Of a DNA stretch of 64,000 bases, positions 45,141-55,246 are shown one piece after another. The DNA is taken from contig NZ_CP152020.1 in assembly GCF_038624605.1 (NCBI RefSeq), positions 1,915,312 to 1,979,311 on the forward strand. Direction: 5' to 3'. The DNA comes from Psychrobacillus sp. FSL K6-4046. GTDB lineage: Bacteria; Bacillota; Bacilli; Bacillales_A; Planococcaceae. Within the stretch, counting starts at the first letter, position 1. Every line of letters begins with the position of its first letter. A program made the position numbers and the translations under genes. The notes below the pieces were generated by a model that saw only the letters and a program-made list of their open reading frames with translations, was not told the DNA's origin and ran no database searches.

Positions 45141-47573
45141 TTAGGATTCTTGTTCTACTGGCTTCTTCCAAGCTCTTAGAAGTTGCCCATCCTTCTCTGT
45201 ATCTATCACAAATGAGCCATTAGAATAACGATCTGTTGGACGGAAGCTATTCACTTCAATCGTTTCCTGATGTCCTTTTACCGTTTCTACTACTAAGCCT
45301 TCTGACTTGTTAGCTAAAACAACTGCAAACACGCGATGCGGGTTAGTTTTTAATTCTCTAAGTGTCACAAGTCCTCTTTTTGCCCGAGCTCCTGGCTCGA
45401 CTTCAGAAAGGTGCATTCGTTTAATGGAACCACGCTGAGTGATCAGCATAATGTCTTCCGTACTTTGTTGTGATATTACGTTTACACTTACGACATAATC
45501 ATCCTCTTTAAGATTGATCCCTTTCACGCCACTTGTTTTTACTCCTGTAATTGGCACTTCGTCTAAAGAGAAGCGAACAGAATAACTTAAATGAGTTGTC
45601 ATTAGTATTTCATCTGACGGTGCTACTAGCTGAGCCAATATAAGCTCATCTGTTGGCTTGAGTTTAATCGTTTTTATAGGTCGAGCATAACGCTGTACTA
45701 CGTAATCTGAAAGGAGTGAGCGTTTAATCTGTCCTTCTTTCGTTGCAGTTAAAACGCATAAGTCTAAATCAAATGATTCAATACCGATGACGTTTATAAT
45801 TGTCTCATTTGCATCAAGAGGAACAATGCTAGATATATGCTGACCAAGGTCCTTCCATCGAATATCAGGCAATTCATGCACTGGCTGATAAATATAGTTC
45901 CCTTTCGATGTGAACAACAGCAGGTGGTGCTGGGTGTTGATGGACTGCTGATAAAGAAGGTAATCCGACTCTTTTATAGCAAAGTCCTGTCCACTGGATG
46001 CATTAAAGGATCTCATGCCTGTTCGTTTAATGTAGCCATCCTTTGTAACCGTAACGATAACCTCTTCAGATGGTATAAGCACATCTAAAGTAACCTTTAT
46101 CTCTTCAATTTCATTTTCGATAACTGATTTACGTTGTTCAGCAAACTGCTTACGAACAACCTGTAGTTCTTTCTTGATGGTTTTCATCAAAACAGATTCC
46201 TTCGCAAGTATGTTTTCTAAACTCGTGATCAGCAGATTTAATTTTTTCTCTTCCTCTTGTAGCTCCGTTATATCTGTATTAGTTAAACGATATAGCTGCA
46301 AGGAAACGATTGCCTCCGCCTGTGCCTCAGAAAAGTCAAAGGATTTAATCAGATTGTTTTTGGCATCTTTTTTATCCTTAGAAGCACGTATCGTCTTAAT
46401 AACTTCATCTAAAATAGATAAGGCTTTCATCAAACCTGAGACAATATGGAGGCGCTCTTGAGCTTTATTCAGATCATGAATTGTTCTACGAGTAACAACC
46501 TCTTTTTGATGATTGATATATGCATCAAGTAATAAAGGCAATGTCATCATAGTTGGTCTACGATTATGAATGGCGATCATATTAAAATTATAGGTGATTT
46601 GTAAATCTGTATTTTTAAATAAGTATTGTAATATACCATGAGCATCAATTTCTTTTTTCATCTCTATTACAATACGCAATCCAGTTCGGTCTGATTCATC
46701 TCGAACATCTGCAATTCCATCTAAACGTTTGTCTAATCGTTGCTCGTCAATTTTTTTGACTAGATTAGCCTTATTGATTTCATATGGAATTTCAGTTATG
46801 ACGATTTGTTCTTTACCGCCTTTGATGGTTTCAATTTCAGCCTTAGAGCGAACAACGATTTTGCCTTTGCCCGTTTCATAAGCTTTTTTAATCCCCTCTA
46901 CGCCTTGGATAATCCCACCTGTTGGAAAATCTGGCCCTTTAATAACGGTCATGAGTTCGTCCACAGTACATGCTGGATTCTCCATGCGCATTAAAACGGC
47001 ATCAAGCGCCTCGTGTAGAGCATGTGGAGGTATATCTGTTGCATATCCTGCGGAAATCCCAGTTGCACCGTTTACTAGTAAATTAGGAAAACGAGCGGGG
47101 AGAACCATAGGCTCCATGTCCGAGTCATCGAAGTTAGGAATATAATCCACCGTATTCTTATTAATATCTCTTAATAGCTCATGAGAAATCGCAGAAAGCC
47201 TTGCTTCTGTATAACGCATAGCAGCTGGTGGATCTCCGTCCACTGAACCATTGTTCCCATGCATTTCAACCAGCATATGTCGCAATTTCCAGTCCTGACT
47301 CATACGCACCATCGCTTCATAGACTGAAGAGTCACCATGAGGATGGTAGTTACCAATTACAACTCCAACGGTCTTAGCTGACTTACGAAACGCCTTGTCA
47401 TTGGTGTTCCCTTCCTGAAGCATGGCAAATAATATACGACGCTGAACTGGCTTAAGTCCATCTCTAGCATCAGGTAAAGCGCGGTCTTGAATGATGTATT
47501 TACTATAACGTCCAAACCGATCACCTATAACTTCTTCTAAGGGTAAATTTTGATATCTTTCGGTTTGTGTCAT
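45141..47573 (-). CDS. parC: DNA topoisomerase IV subunit A
   Basis: This is the breakage-reunion subunit that separates linked daughter chromosomes. Its 810 residues carry [18 protein letters not shown], the active Tyr at 121 ([11 protein letters not shown]), and the C-terminal beta-propeller repeats. The quinolone region reads [16 protein letters not shown], with Ser 82 and Glu 86 in the positions that change in resistant strains, so it looks wild type. Its start overlaps the parE stop (ATGA). Length and the adjacent parE and plsY identify ParC rather than GyrA. Confidence 0.96.
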   Translation of the reverse strand: MTQTERYQNLPLEEVIGDRFGRYSKYIIQDRALPDARDGLKPVQRRILFAMLQEGNTNDKAFRKSAKTVGVVIGNYHPHGDSSVYEAMVRMSQDWKLRHMLVEMHGNNGSVDGDPPAAMRYTEARLSAISHELLRDINKNTVDYIPNFDDSDMEPMVLPARFPNLLVNGATGISAGYATDIPPHALHEALDAVLMRMENPACTVDELMTVIKGPDFPTGGIIQGVEGIKKAYETGKGKIVVRSKAEIETIKGGKEQIVITEIPYEINKANLVKKIDEQRLDKRLDGIADVRDESDRTGLRIVIEMKKEIDAHGILQYLFKNTDLQITYNFNMIAIHNRRPTMMTLPLLLDAYINHQKEVVTRRTIHDLNKAQERLHIVSGLMKALSILDEVIKTIRASKDKKDAKNNLIKSFDFSEAQAEAIVSLQLYRLTNTDITELQEEEKKLNLLITSLENILAKESVLMKTIKKELQVVRKQFAEQRKSVIENEIEEIKVTLDVLIPSEEVIVTVTKDGYIKRTGMRSFNASSGQDFAIKESDYLLYQQSINTQHHLLLFTSKGNYIYQPVHELPDIRWKDLGQHISSIVPLDANETIINVIGIESFDLDLCVLTATKEGQIKRSLLSDYVVQRYARPIKTIKLKPTDELILAQLVAPSDEILMTTHLSYSVRFSLDEVPITGVKTSGVKGINLKEDDYVVSVNVISQQSTEDIMLITQRGSIKRMHLSEVEPGARAKRGLVTLRELKTNPHRVFAVVLANKSEGLVVETVKGHQETIEVNSFRPTDRYSNGSFVIDTEKDGQLLRAWKKPVEQES

Positions 47574-49540
47574 ACTAATTCATCCTCCGTGTGAATTCTG
47601 TCATTTTCTAAGATGTTAGAATCATCATCTAAACTAAAGTCAACATTTGCTTCTATCCATTTTCTGCGAGGTTCTACTTTATCCCCCATTAGAGTTGTTA
47701 TATGTCTCTCGGCACGTGCCCCATCTTCAATCGTTACTCGTATTAAAGTTCGAGTGTCAGGATTCATAGTTGTATCCCATAATTGATCGGCATTCATCTC
47801 ACCAAGACCTTTATAACGTTGTAGCATAACGCCTTTTCCAATTCTCTCCATCGCTGCATTGAGTTCTTTTTCGGTCCATGCATATTCGGAGACCTCTTTT
47901 TTCCCCATTCCTCTATATACCTTGTACAAAGGAGGCATGGCGATATAGATTTTGCCGTTTTCAATCAATGGCTTCATATATCGATAGAAGAACGTCAACA
48001 ATAGTACCTGGATATGTGCTCCATCTGTATCGGCATCTGTCATAATAACGATTTTGTCGTAAGCAATATCTTCTATCTTAAAGTCTGCTCCAACTCCACC
48101 GCCAATTGCATGAATAATCGTAGCAATTTCGATGTTCTTCATGATGTCAGTAAGCTTAGCCTTCTCCGTATTTATAACCTTTCCTCTTAGGGGAAGGATA
48201 GCTTGGAAAGTTCGATCTCTACCTTGCTTAGCAGAACCTCCAGCAGAGTCACCCTCTACTAGATAAAGCTCGTTTTTCTTTGCATTTCTAGATTGAGCAG
48301 GAGTAAGTTTACCTGATAATAACTCGGATGGTTTGCGCTTTTTCCCATTTCGAGCATCTTCACGTGCTTTTCTTGCTGCTTCTCGAGCATGCTGAGCACG
48401 AATCCCTTTTCGGATTAAAGAGGCGGACAACTCGGAGTTTTCTTCGAGGATGTATTGTAGCTTTTCAGACACAACAGAATCTACCGCACTTCTTGCTTCA
48501 CTAGTACCCAGTTTCCCTTTCGTTTGCCCTTCGAATTGCAAAAGATTCTCGGGAATTCTAAGAGATACGATAGCGGAGATTCCTTCACGAATGTCCGAGC
48601 CATCTAAGTTTTTATCTTTTTCCTTTAATAATCCTGTTTTTCTAGCATAATCATTAAATACACGTGTCAACGCCGACTTGGCACCTGTTTCATGTGTACC
48701 GCCGTCTCTAGTTCTCACGTTATTTACAAAGGATAAAATCGTTTCTGAATAGCCGTCATTAAACTGGAAAGCGAATTCCACTTCAATTTCTTCGTGGCTG
48801 CCTTCCATATAAAACACTGGATGTAAAACGTCTTTCTCTTCATTCAAATAAGCAACGAAAGCTTCGATGCCTGTTTCATAATAAAACACATCGTGGGCTT
48901 CGGTACGTTCATCAAATAATTCGATTTTTAATCCTTTTAAGAGGAAAGCGGATTCTCTAAGTCTTTCGCAAAGTGTTTCATAGTTAAATTTAGTAGTAGA
49001 GAAGATTTTGGTATCTGGTAAGAAATGTACGGATGTTCCCGTTTCTTTTGTAGTCCCTATTTGGTTTAGCGATTCGACTACTTTCCCACCATTTTCAAAG
49101 CGTTGTGCAAATTTTTTCCCATCTCTATGAATGACTACATCTACATATGAGGAGAGAGCATTTACTACAGAGGCACCTACACCATGTAGACCTCCACTTG
49201 TTTTATAGCCGCCTTGTCCAAATTTACCACCTGCGTGTAGTACAGTAAAAATCACTTCCGCAGTAGGAACGCCTGTCTTATGCATACCAGTAGGCATACC
49301 TCGTCCAAAATCTCTTACCGTTATACTTTGGTCTGAATGGATTGTAACTATAATATGTTCACCGAATCCAGCAAGGCTTTCATCCACCGCATTATCTACT
49401 ATTTCATAGACCAAATGGTGAAGACCTCTAGAATCTGTTGATCCAATATACATTCCCGGTCTTTTTCTTACGGCCTCCAAGCCCTCAAGCACCTGAATAT
49501 CATCATCGCCATAGCTTGTTAAATTATTGTTTTTACTCAA
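47570..49540 (-). CDS. parE: DNA topoisomerase IV subunit B
   Basis: This is the ATPase subunit of topoisomerase IV. Its 656 residues begin with [20 protein letters not shown] (GHKL ATP site, with [10 protein letters not shown]). [11 protein letters not shown] follows, then the Toprim part with [39 protein letters not shown], and [22 protein letters not shown] 49540 follows GGAGGG. It is divergent from plsY, the same arrangement as in B. subtilis. Confidence 0.96.
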   Translation of the reverse strand: MSKNNNLTSYGDDDIQVLEGLEAVRKRPGMYIGSTDSRGLHHLVYEIVDNAVDESLAGFGEHIIVTIHSDQSITVRDFGRGMPTGMHKTGVPTAEVIFTVLHAGGKFGQGGYKTSGGLHGVGASVVNALSSYVDVVIHRDGKKFAQRFENGGKVVESLNQIGTTKETGTSVHFLPDTKIFSTTKFNYETLCERLRESAFLLKGLKIELFDERTEAHDVFYYETGIEAFVAYLNEEKDVLHPVFYMEGSHEEIEVEFAFQFNDGYSETILSFVNNVRTRDGGTHETGAKSALTRVFNDYARKTGLLKEKDKNLDGSDIREGISAIVSLRIPENLLQFEGQTKGKLGTSEARSAVDSVVSEKLQYILEENSELSASLIRKGIRAQHAREAARKAREDARNGKKRKPSELLSGKLTPAQSRNAKKNELYLVEGDSAGGSAKQGRDRTFQAILPLRGKVINTEKAKLTDIMKNIEIATIIHAIGGGVGADFKIEDIAYDKIVIMTDADTDGAHIQVLLLTFFYRYMKPLIENGKIYIAMPPLYKVYRGMGKKEVSEYAWTEKELNAAMERIGKGVMLQRYKGLGEMNADQLWDTTMNPDTRTLIRVTIEDGARAERHITTLMGDKVEPRRKWIEANVDFSLDDDSNILENDRIHTEDELV

Positions 49541-49586
49541 TTCGTTCCCTCCAAAAAAACAAAACGTTTGTTCTTCTTTCTATTTA

Positions 49587-49615
49587 AGCCTACAAACAGA
49601 TTGTCATTATGTCAA
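49587..49615 (-). promoter_or_regulatory. Probable sigma-A promoter of parE-parC
   Basis: On the minus strand TTGACA (49610-49615) is followed after 17 bases by TAGGCT (49587-49592). Confidence 0.55.
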
Positions 49616-49905
49616 TAGCGCTGAAGGACAGGCCAGACTTCAATTGTAGTGAAAGTTCAATTAGAATGCAATCTACCCTTTTCATGCATTCTCTATTCAC
49701 CTAGATAATTCCTTCTTTACTTTTAAACAATGTTTTCATCCAGTTGCTTAAAAGACCAATTGTATATTAAGTATATCGTATAAACTTGGAATTTTTCATT
49801 AGGAACCTACTTAAAATTTTTTTATAATAGGTTTTACACTTACTTTGTGGTCCAAAAAGACTTATATTGCGCTCGAACTCTCCGTTATAACGACATTACT
49901 TGTCA

Positions 49906-49935
49906 TTGAATAAAAAGTTGTCTACATGGTAAAAT
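49906..49935 (+). promoter_or_regulatory. Probable sigma-A promoter of plsY
   Basis: TTGAAT (49906-49911) and TAAAAT (49930-49935) are 18 bases apart, about 49 bases before the plsY start. Confidence 0.5.
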
Positions 49936-49983
49936 AAGAAAGTTATTATATTCATTAATAGATACATATAGAAGGAGCACACT

Positions 49984-50589
49984 ATGACAATATTCATTTT
50001 ACTTTTGCTTGCTTATTTAATCGGATCAATCCCATCAGGATTATGGGTTGGAAAGCTATTTTATAACATTGATATACGTGAGCATGGTAGTGGCAATCTT
50101 GGTGGAACTAACACTTTCCGAACGCTCGGTAAAAAGGCTGGATTGGCCGTAACAATTATGGACATTCTTAAAGGGACAGCAGCCACTTTGTTAGGCTTGC
50201 TTCCGTTTTTTGCTTCAACAAACGTGCATCCTCTAATTTTAGGGGTAGTTGCTGTAATTGGACATATTTATCCTGTGTTCGCTGGGTTTAAAGGCGGAAA
50301 AGCAGTGGCTACATCAGGCGGGATCCTATTAGGCTACAACTGGCCAATATTTGTAATATTAGTTGTAGGATTTTTTATTATATTAAAAATAACCAAAATG
50401 GTCTCTCTAACCTCTATGTGTTTAGCCATCATTGCACTCATCTACTCTATTGTTTACTATTTTACGGTCAAAGAAGATTGGCCACTAATCGTAATCGTAT
50501 TTTTACTTGCAATCTTTATTTTCTATCGTCATCGTTCGAATATAGAGCGCATTAAAAATGGAACTGAGCCAAAGGTCAAGTGGATTTAA
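49984..50589 (+). CDS. plsY: Glycerol-3-phosphate acyltransferase PlsY (acyl-phosphate dependent)
   Basis: This enzyme makes lysophosphatidic acid from acyl-phosphate and glycerol-3-phosphate, the first membrane step of phospholipid synthesis. It is an integral membrane protein of 201 residues. Motif 1 reads GSGNLGGTNTFRTLGKKAG, motif 2 GHIYPVFAGFKGGKAVATSGG, and motif 3 lies near the C-terminal FYRHRSNIERIKNGTEPK. AGAAGGAG precedes ATG 49984. Its position beside parE matches B. subtilis yneS. Confidence 0.96.
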   Translation: MTIFILLLLAYLIGSIPSGLWVGKLFYNIDIREHGSGNLGGTNTFRTLGKKAGLAVTIMDILKGTAATLLGLLPFFASTNVHPLILGVVAVIGHIYPVFAGFKGGKAVATSGGILLGYNWPIFVILVVGFFIILKITKMVSLTSMCLAIIALIYSIVYYFTVKEDWPLIVIVFLLAIFIFYRHRSNIERIKNGTEPKVKWI

Positions 50590-50711
50590 CTATTGAATCG
50601 AAGCTTCCTGCTGCTAAAGAGTTAAACAAATTCTTTGCGGAACCTATTAAAAAGCTTTAGACTAAACCCATGAAAAACATCGTAAAATTTAAAGAAAGCT
50701 TGGTGGTTCGC

Positions 50712-51005
50712 ATGAAAATCAATATCTCTAGTGATGCTTTAAAATGGTTCCGCGAGGAAATGGAAGCAGAAAAAGGAGACAAAATTCGTTTCTATGCTCG
50801 ATATGGAGGCTCAAGTCCAATACAAGAGGCTTTCTCACTAGGTGTGACAAAGGATACTCCATTCGAACCATCTGTAACTCTCTTACATGAAGAGATCATG
50901 TTCTTTATAGAAGAGAGAGATGAATGGTATTTCACTGGACATGACCTTTATGTTTCATTTAATGACCAATCAAATGAGCTTGAATATTCCTATAAAAAAA
51001 GCTAG
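50712..51005 (+). CDS. HesB/IscA-fold protein, YneR-like, without cluster cysteines
   Basis: The 97 residues have the HesB fold pattern (INISSDALKWFREEMEAEKGDKIRFYARYGGSSPIQEAFSLGV). They lack the three Cys that hold iron-sulfur clusters in true IscA proteins, so it is not a cluster carrier in the usual sense. This fits B. subtilis YneR, which also sits next to plsY. ATG 50712 follows GGTGG; the earlier in-frame ATG at 50670 has no site. Its function is unknown. Confidence 0.85.
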   Translation: MKINISSDALKWFREEMEAEKGDKIRFYARYGGSSPIQEAFSLGVTKDTPFEPSVTLLHEEIMFFIEERDEWYFTGHDLYVSFNDQSNELEYSYKKS

Positions 51006-51011
51006 ATAGCG

Positions 51012-51048
51012 AAAGGCAGTAACGTATAAAAGCGTTACTGCCTTTTTT
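51012..51048 (+). terminator. Terminator of the yneR-like gene
   Basis: AAAGGCAGTAACG (51012-51024) pairs perfectly with CGTTACTGCC and following T bases (51033 onward), ending in TTTTTT. Confidence 0.92.
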
Positions 51049-51180
51049 ATTGAAAAGGCTATTTAAATGACTTGTTTGATTTTTCGTAAGATAGTTTTGT
51101 TTAAAGTGTTACACTTAAACTGCATAGGTTAGTCTAAGTAGGATTGAGCATTATTACGTTGAATACTTTAGGACATATAT

Positions 51181-51384
51181 TTACTTATCCTTCTTCAACC
51201 CGTAAATAAATATAATTAAACTTATTATAAAAAAGACAGAAAAAAATAATTTGAAAAGTATATGTGAGGTTACTGCTTCGGATACTTCTCCCGTCAGTTG
51301 TCCAATCCGTAAACATGAATAAATAAATCCTAATGAAAATAAGAAAACAAAGCCCATTGCCTTGTATGAAAATGAAATCATCAT
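51181..51384 (-). CDS. Small two-helix membrane protein, unknown function
   Basis: The 67 residues hold two hydrophobic helices (SYKAMGFVFLFSLGFIYSCL and FKLFFSVFFIISLIIFIYGL) joined by a short polar loop, and end in KKDK. GAGGAGGT lies just before ATG 51384, so the gene is likely real. ATG 51381 is an alternative start. It is a single gene, and I know no family. Confidence 0.65.
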   Translation of the reverse strand: MMISFSYKAMGFVFLFSLGFIYSCLRIGQLTGEVSEAVTSHILFKLFFSVFFIISLIIFIYGLKKDK

Positions 51385-51414
51385 GTAACCTCCTCTTCTG
51401 GTAAATTTTATCAT

Positions 51415-51782
51415 ATGGATGAAGTTTTATATAGACAATATTATGATGAAGGTACTTAATTAACTAACGGGTTGTGTTAGAAAAAAATAATATCAAAGTA
51501 AAATGAGCCAGGATAAAATATCCTAGCTCATCTTTTATGAGTATTTTTATCAACCTATCCCTTTAACATAGCCATTCAAAAAAGAGCGGTTATTAGACAT
51601 TCCATTGTAAGTATTTAAGGAATTTTAATTTTTATACTGTCTACCCTGGCTGATTTTATAAAAAACTACAAAAATCGTAATTGTGGTAAAATTAGGGTTA
51701 TAGTACAATTTGAGGGAGGAGATTTTCACTAATATTTATTTGTTTGGAATATGACTTTTCTAAAAAGAGGGAGGAATTTATC
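51415..51782. other. Intergenic region with an orphan hairpin
   Basis: No gene is recognised. ATGAGCCAGGATA (51503-51515) and TATCCTAGCTCAT (51519-51531) form a strong stem with A- and T-rich flanks. It looks like a terminator but no gene ends next to it. Confidence 0.5.
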
Positions 51783-52133
51783 ATGCTATTTATGTTAATC
51801 GTAAAAGCCTCAAGGAATTCAGAAGCCGGAAATCTCCCGAGCCCAGAGCTCATGGAAGCCATGACAAAATTTAATGAGGATCTAGTGAAGGCAGGCGTAC
51901 GTGTTATGGCTAAAGGATTACATCCAAGTTCCAATGGGATTCGCCTCTCATTCCCTATACCTGGGGAAAAGCCAGTGGTTTCAGAAGGTCCATTTACGGA
52001 ATCACAAGATTTAATTGCAGGGTTTATACTGATTGAAGTGGAATCAAAAGAAGAAGCGGTTGAGTGGGCGATGCAAATGCCTGACCCTCAAGGATATGGA
52101 GAAGGTCAGATTGAATTACGTCAAGTATTTTAA
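51783..52133 (+). CDS. YciI/DGPF-domain protein
   Basis: The 116 residues have the ferredoxin-like YciI/DGPF pattern: MLFMLIVKASRNSEAGNLPSPELMEAM, then VRVMAKGLHPSSNGIRLSF. VVSEGPFTESQDLIAGFILIEVESKEEAVEWAMQMP covers the DGPF-like strand (EGPF here). This group is found beside extracytoplasmic sigma factors or alone, with no settled reaction. GGGAGGA precedes ATG 51783. The earlier in-frame ATG at 51744 is less good. Confidence 0.88.
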   Translation: MLFMLIVKASRNSEAGNLPSPELMEAMTKFNEDLVKAGVRVMAKGLHPSSNGIRLSFPIPGEKPVVSEGPFTESQDLIAGFILIEVESKEEAVEWAMQMPDPQGYGEGQIELRQVF

Positions 52134-52180
52134 CGAACACCATCTTCTATGGATGCATTCTTACTTAAAAACAAAATAAA

Positions 52181-52215
52181 TGAGCTTGGATGCGAATCCA
52201 AGCTCACTTTTATTT
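52181..52215. terminator. Bidirectional terminator between the YciI-like and yneQ-like genes
   Basis: TGAGCTTGGAT (52181-52191) pairs perfectly with ATCCAAGCTCA (52196-52206), with A/T tracts on both sides. Confidence 0.88.
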
Positions 52216-52515
52216 TAATGGACGAAATCGTTTTAACTGTTCCAATAAATTCTCTTTTTCCATAATCTCAAGTTCATATTTACCAAAAAGATCGAAATGG
52301 GGGTAACCTTCCTTATAGTCAATCCACTCTTCCTTTAAGTCATACTGCTTTCCCCATTCGATGAGCTTATTAATATCGCTACATCCAACCTTAGTAACCG
52401 TTTTGCATCCTGGAAAGCGTTCATCCAACCAATAGTGAGTAAGAAAAGCGATTTCCTTGTTTTCCACTGACTGTTTCCAATTTTTTAACTCATCTCTATT
52501 AATACCAAATGCCAC
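52210..52515 (-). CDS. YneQ-like conserved protein, unknown function
   Basis: The 101 residues read MAFGINRDELKNWKQSVENKEIAFLTHYWLDERFPGCKTVTKVGC, then WGKQYDLKEEWIDYKEGYPHFDLFGKYE. This matches the small Bacillus YneQ family in size and in its place next to a YneP-type thioesterase. It is soluble, with one helix pair and many aromatic residues; the pattern H-Y-W-L-D-x-R-F-P is conserved. It follows the thioesterase gene by 2 bases, so they form an operon. No function is known. Confidence 0.8.
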   Translation of the reverse strand: MAFGINRDELKNWKQSVENKEIAFLTHYWLDERFPGCKTVTKVGCSDINKLIEWGKQYDLKEEWIDYKEGYPHFDLFGKYELEIMEKENLLEQLKRFRPLK

Positions 52516-52517
52516 TG

Positions 52518-52940
52518 TTAAGATTCCTTCACGATTTCTTTATATTTATTGTCCCAAGCTGCATCTATCTTAGCAAGTGATACCGGTCTAAAATCCTCTT
52601 TTCGAACGATGACATGCTCCGTTGTTGCTGTAGAAGACAGCGTGCCATCTGTATGTACAACTTCATAGCCATAGGTTGTTCTAAGTCTTCCATGCTTTTC
52701 AATCCAAGTGCGTACCTTGACTCTATCTCCATATTTGACAGGAGTCTTATAATTTATATTGACATTGGTCACTGGCGAAAGGTATCCGTCTTTCTCTAAA
52801 CCTGCATAGGAGAAACCTAAATCTTGTATGAGCTGAGTTCGCCCCATCTCTAACCAAACTAAATAGTTGGCATGATACACTACTCCCATTTGATCGGTCT
52901 CTGCGTATCGTACTTCAATTTCTTTTTCACTTATAAACAT
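52518..52940 (-). CDS. Acyl-CoA thioesterase, YneP/4HBT (hot-dog) type
   Basis: This enzyme hydrolyses an acyl-CoA. The 140 residues hold the 4HBT active-site motif VRYAETDQMGVVYHANYLVWLEMGR (Asp and nearby Tyr/His), then VNINYKTPVKYGDRVKVRTWIEKHGRLRTTYGYEV. It is a hot-dog fold without extra domains. GAGGTGAC precedes ATG 52940. It is the first gene of the two-gene yneP-yneQ operon. The fatty-acid genes upstream on the same strand are separated by a terminator. Confidence 0.9.
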   Translation of the reverse strand: MFISEKEIEVRYAETDQMGVVYHANYLVWLEMGRTQLIQDLGFSYAGLEKDGYLSPVTNVNINYKTPVKYGDRVKVRTWIEKHGRLRTTYGYEVVHTDGTLSSTATTEHVIVRKEDFRPVSLAKIDAAWDNKYKEIVKES

Positions 52941-52980
52941 TTCTTAGTCACCTCAACCTCTATTATACAAAAAGATAGCA

Positions 52981-53013
52981 AAAAAAGCTGGAAAGTGTTA
53001 CTCCACAGCTTTT
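52981..53013 (-). terminator. Terminator of the acyl-CoA synthetase operon
   Basis: On the minus strand AAAAGCTGTGGA and TTCCAGCTTTT form a stem with one bulge, followed by a T-run. It overlaps the last codons of the synthetase gene. Confidence 0.65.
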
Positions 53014-54482
53014 AAAGCCATCTCTTTTAATAGTTTCTTATTAATTTTACCTACATCTGTCCTTGGCAATTCTTCTAGAAAATAAATCTTCTTAGGAACC
53101 TTATAGCTTCCTAGCGTTACTTTACAATAATCAATCAGCTCCTGCTCTGACACAGATGAGCTAGCATAAGAAATAAAAGCAGTCACACACTCTCCCCATT
53201 TTACGTCCTCTAATCCTAGTACTGCTGCTTCCTTTACATTAGGATGCTCCGTAAGGCGTTGCTCGATCTCTAAAGGATAAATATTCTCTCCACCTGAAAT
53301 AATCATTTCCTTTTTACGTCCCACTATGAAGAAATCACCATCCTCGTCAAAGATTGCAAGATCTCCAGTTTTTAACCATTTGCCCTCAAATGTATTTTTT
53401 GTTTCCCCATCATTATTCCAGTAGTGCTTAAAAACGTGTCTCCCTGAAACGTATAGCTCCCCTACTTCATTTTTTTGACAAGGTTCCCCATTTTCGTTTA
53501 CTACTTTTACTTCATTGAATTGCATACACTTGCCTACTGTACCCTTTTTAAGCATAGCTTTCTCTGGATGGACGAAAAAGTTGTTTGGTCCTGCCTCCGT
53601 CAAACCGTAGCCTTCTTTAAACAAAATTCCAATCTCTTCAAACTTATTATAGATTGTGTGAGGACAAGGCGCCCCACCGGATAAAAAACACTTAACTGTA
53701 GGGAAAAGTGACTTATTGATGTACTCTGTATCTAACATTGCTTGATACATCGTCGGCACAAACAAAGACAGAGTAGTCTTGTAGGAGTCCAAGTATTTTA
53801 AAGCTTCCTCTGCTTGGAACTTGTTGCCTGTGACCACGGTACCCCCCGCCATTAAAATAGGTATGCATAGTGCGTTTAGTCCTCCAGTATGAAACATAGG
53901 CATATAGTTTAATGTACAGTCCTCTTCGTTTAATCCCCAGCTGATGATTGTATTGATCGCATTCCAATTGACATTGTCAAAGGATAGTACCGCTCCCTTA
54001 GGACTTCCAGTTGTCCCGCCTGTATAAATAATGAGCCAAGGATCATCCGGCTTCCAATCCGTGTTCAGATGGAAGTCACTATTATTGGAGAGTGTTATAC
54101 TCGACAAAATAATTGTTTTAAAGGTAGGGAAAAATGTACTTAAGTATCTATGCTCGTCATCGTAAATGACGGCCACTGGCGAACAATCATCTAGTATATA
54201 TTGTAATTCTTTGGTGCTTAACCGGAAATTTAACGGCACATAGATAAGTCCTTTCAAACCACAGGCGAACAATAATGCAAATAGTTCTATTCTATTATGA
54301 GAAAGAACCACGATTCTCTGCCCAGCTTTATATCCTTGTTGCTCAAAATAGTTGGCCCACCCACTTACTTGTTCCCATAATGCTTCATAGGTCCATTCCT
54401 TGCCACTACTACTATCTATTAAAGCCTTCTTAGTTGGAGAGAGGATAGCCCTTTTATAAATCCATGCTTGTTCAGATAACAT
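52998..54482 (-). CDS. Acyl-CoA synthetase (class I adenylate-forming)
   Basis: This enzyme activates a carboxylic acid with ATP and CoA. Its 494 residues carry the P-loop-like IIYTGGTTGSPKGAVLSF, then GYGLTEAGPNN, LKTGDLAIFDEDG, GRKKEMIISGGENIYPLEIE and a C-terminal DVGKINKKLLKE with the catalytic Lys. The chain is shorter than FadD-type enzymes and closer to MenE-like or benzoate/4-coumarate ligases. It follows the SDR gene by 18 bases. The importer, thiolase-like enzyme and hydrolase upstream suggest that the acid comes from outside or from an ester cleaved inside. The substrate is unknown. Confidence 0.9.
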   Translation of the reverse strand: MLSEQAWIYKRAILSPTKKALIDSSSGKEWTYEALWEQVSGWANYFEQQGYKAGQRIVVLSHNRIELFALLFACGLKGLIYVPLNFRLSTKELQYILDDCSPVAVIYDDEHRYLSTFFPTFKTIILSSITLSNNSDFHLNTDWKPDDPWLIIYTGGTTGSPKGAVLSFDNVNWNAINTIISWGLNEEDCTLNYMPMFHTGGLNALCIPILMAGGTVVTGNKFQAEEALKYLDSYKTTLSLFVPTMYQAMLDTEYINKSLFPTVKCFLSGGAPCPHTIYNKFEEIGILFKEGYGLTEAGPNNFFVHPEKAMLKKGTVGKCMQFNEVKVVNENGEPCQKNEVGELYVSGRHVFKHYWNNDGETKNTFEGKWLKTGDLAIFDEDGDFFIVGRKKEMIISGGENIYPLEIEQRLTEHPNVKEAAVLGLEDVKWGECVTAFISYASSSVSEQELIDYCKVTLGSYKVPKKIYFLEELPRTDVGKINKKLLKEMALKAVE

Positions 54483-54500
54483 CTTGGCAACACCCTTTCC

Positions 54501-55244
54501 TTACATCATGATACCGCCATCTACTTGTAGTACATGCCCGTGAACATAACTAGATTCATCGGAGGCTAAAAACAAATATGCATTTGCAATATCGCGTGGT
54601 TCTGCTAAACGTTGGAGGGCCACAACAGACTGCATCTGTTCAATAATTTTCTCAGGCATTTTCGCTACCATTTTCGTTAAAGTGAACCCCGGGGCTACAG
54701 CATTGACATTGAGGCCTTTTCTTCCTAGTTCTTTTGCCCATGTCTTCGTCATTCCTACCACCGCAGCCTTTGAAGCAGCGTAATTGGTCTGACCTACGTT
54801 TCCATAAACTCCACTAACGGAGGAAGTATTAATAATTTTTCCATATTGATTTCCTACCATGTATGGAACAACAGCCTGCGTGCAATTGAATACACCTTTT
54901 AGATTTACATCTAACACTCTACTAAAATCTTCTTCCGTCATTTTAGTTAGCATGGCATCACGAGTGATCCCTGCATTATTTATCAAAATATGAATCTCTC
55001 CAAACCGTTCAATCGTTTGGTCCACCATTGCATCAACACTTTTTCGATCTGCCACATCCACTTGGATAAAGAATGCCGAATAACCTTGTTCTCTTAATTC
55101 ATTTTCTAGAGATGTGCCTGCCTGTTGATCGAAATCAGCCAAAACTACTTTTGCTCCTTCTTCAACAAACCGTTGAACAGCCGCGGATCCTATACCGTTA
55201 GCGGCTCCAGTAATAATTGCTACTTTATCTTGAAGTCTCATCAT
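54501..55244 (-). CDS. SDR oxidoreductase, 3-oxoacyl-ACP/acetoacetyl-CoA reductase type
   Basis: This is an NADPH- or NADH-dependent reductase of 3-oxoacyl thioesters. Its 247 residues carry TGAANGIGSAAVQRFVEEGA, NNAGITRDAM, S (TSSVSGVYGNVGQ), YAASKAAV (catalytic Y and K) and the ending HVLQVDGGIMM. It reads like FabG or PhaB. In this operon a catabolic 3-hydroxyacyl-CoA role is as likely as fatty-acid synthesis. ATG 55244 and ATG 55241 are both possible after GAGGGGG. Its start overlaps the stop of an upstream open frame (TAATG). Confidence 0.9.
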   Translation of the reverse strand: MMRLQDKVAIITGAANGIGSAAVQRFVEEGAKVVLADFDQQAGTSLENELREQGYSAFFIQVDVADRKSVDAMVDQTIERFGEIHILINNAGITRDAMLTKMTEEDFSRVLDVNLKGVFNCTQAVVPYMVGNQYGKIINTSSVSGVYGNVGQTNYAASKAAVVGMTKTWAKELGRKGLNVNAVAPGFTLTKMVAKMPEKIIEQMQSVVALQRLAEPRDIANAYLFLASDESSYVHGHVLQVDGGIMM

Positions 55245-55246
55245 TA

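Larger units (their letters stand above)
49541..49983. other. Divergent control region, parE and plsY
   Basis: 443 bases hold the promoters of parE and plsY listed separately. A Phe/Gly-poor AT-rich middle part has no recognised structure or gene. Confidence 0.6.

Noticed and set aside
50602-50660. Open frame after plsY ending KFFAEPIKKL
   Set aside because: About 20 codons with no start or ribosome site; chance is likely.
52998-54482. Naming the CoA ligase menE or fadD
   Set aside because: Motifs fit the whole class I adenylate-forming group; the operon gives no menaquinone context and no clear chain-length marker.
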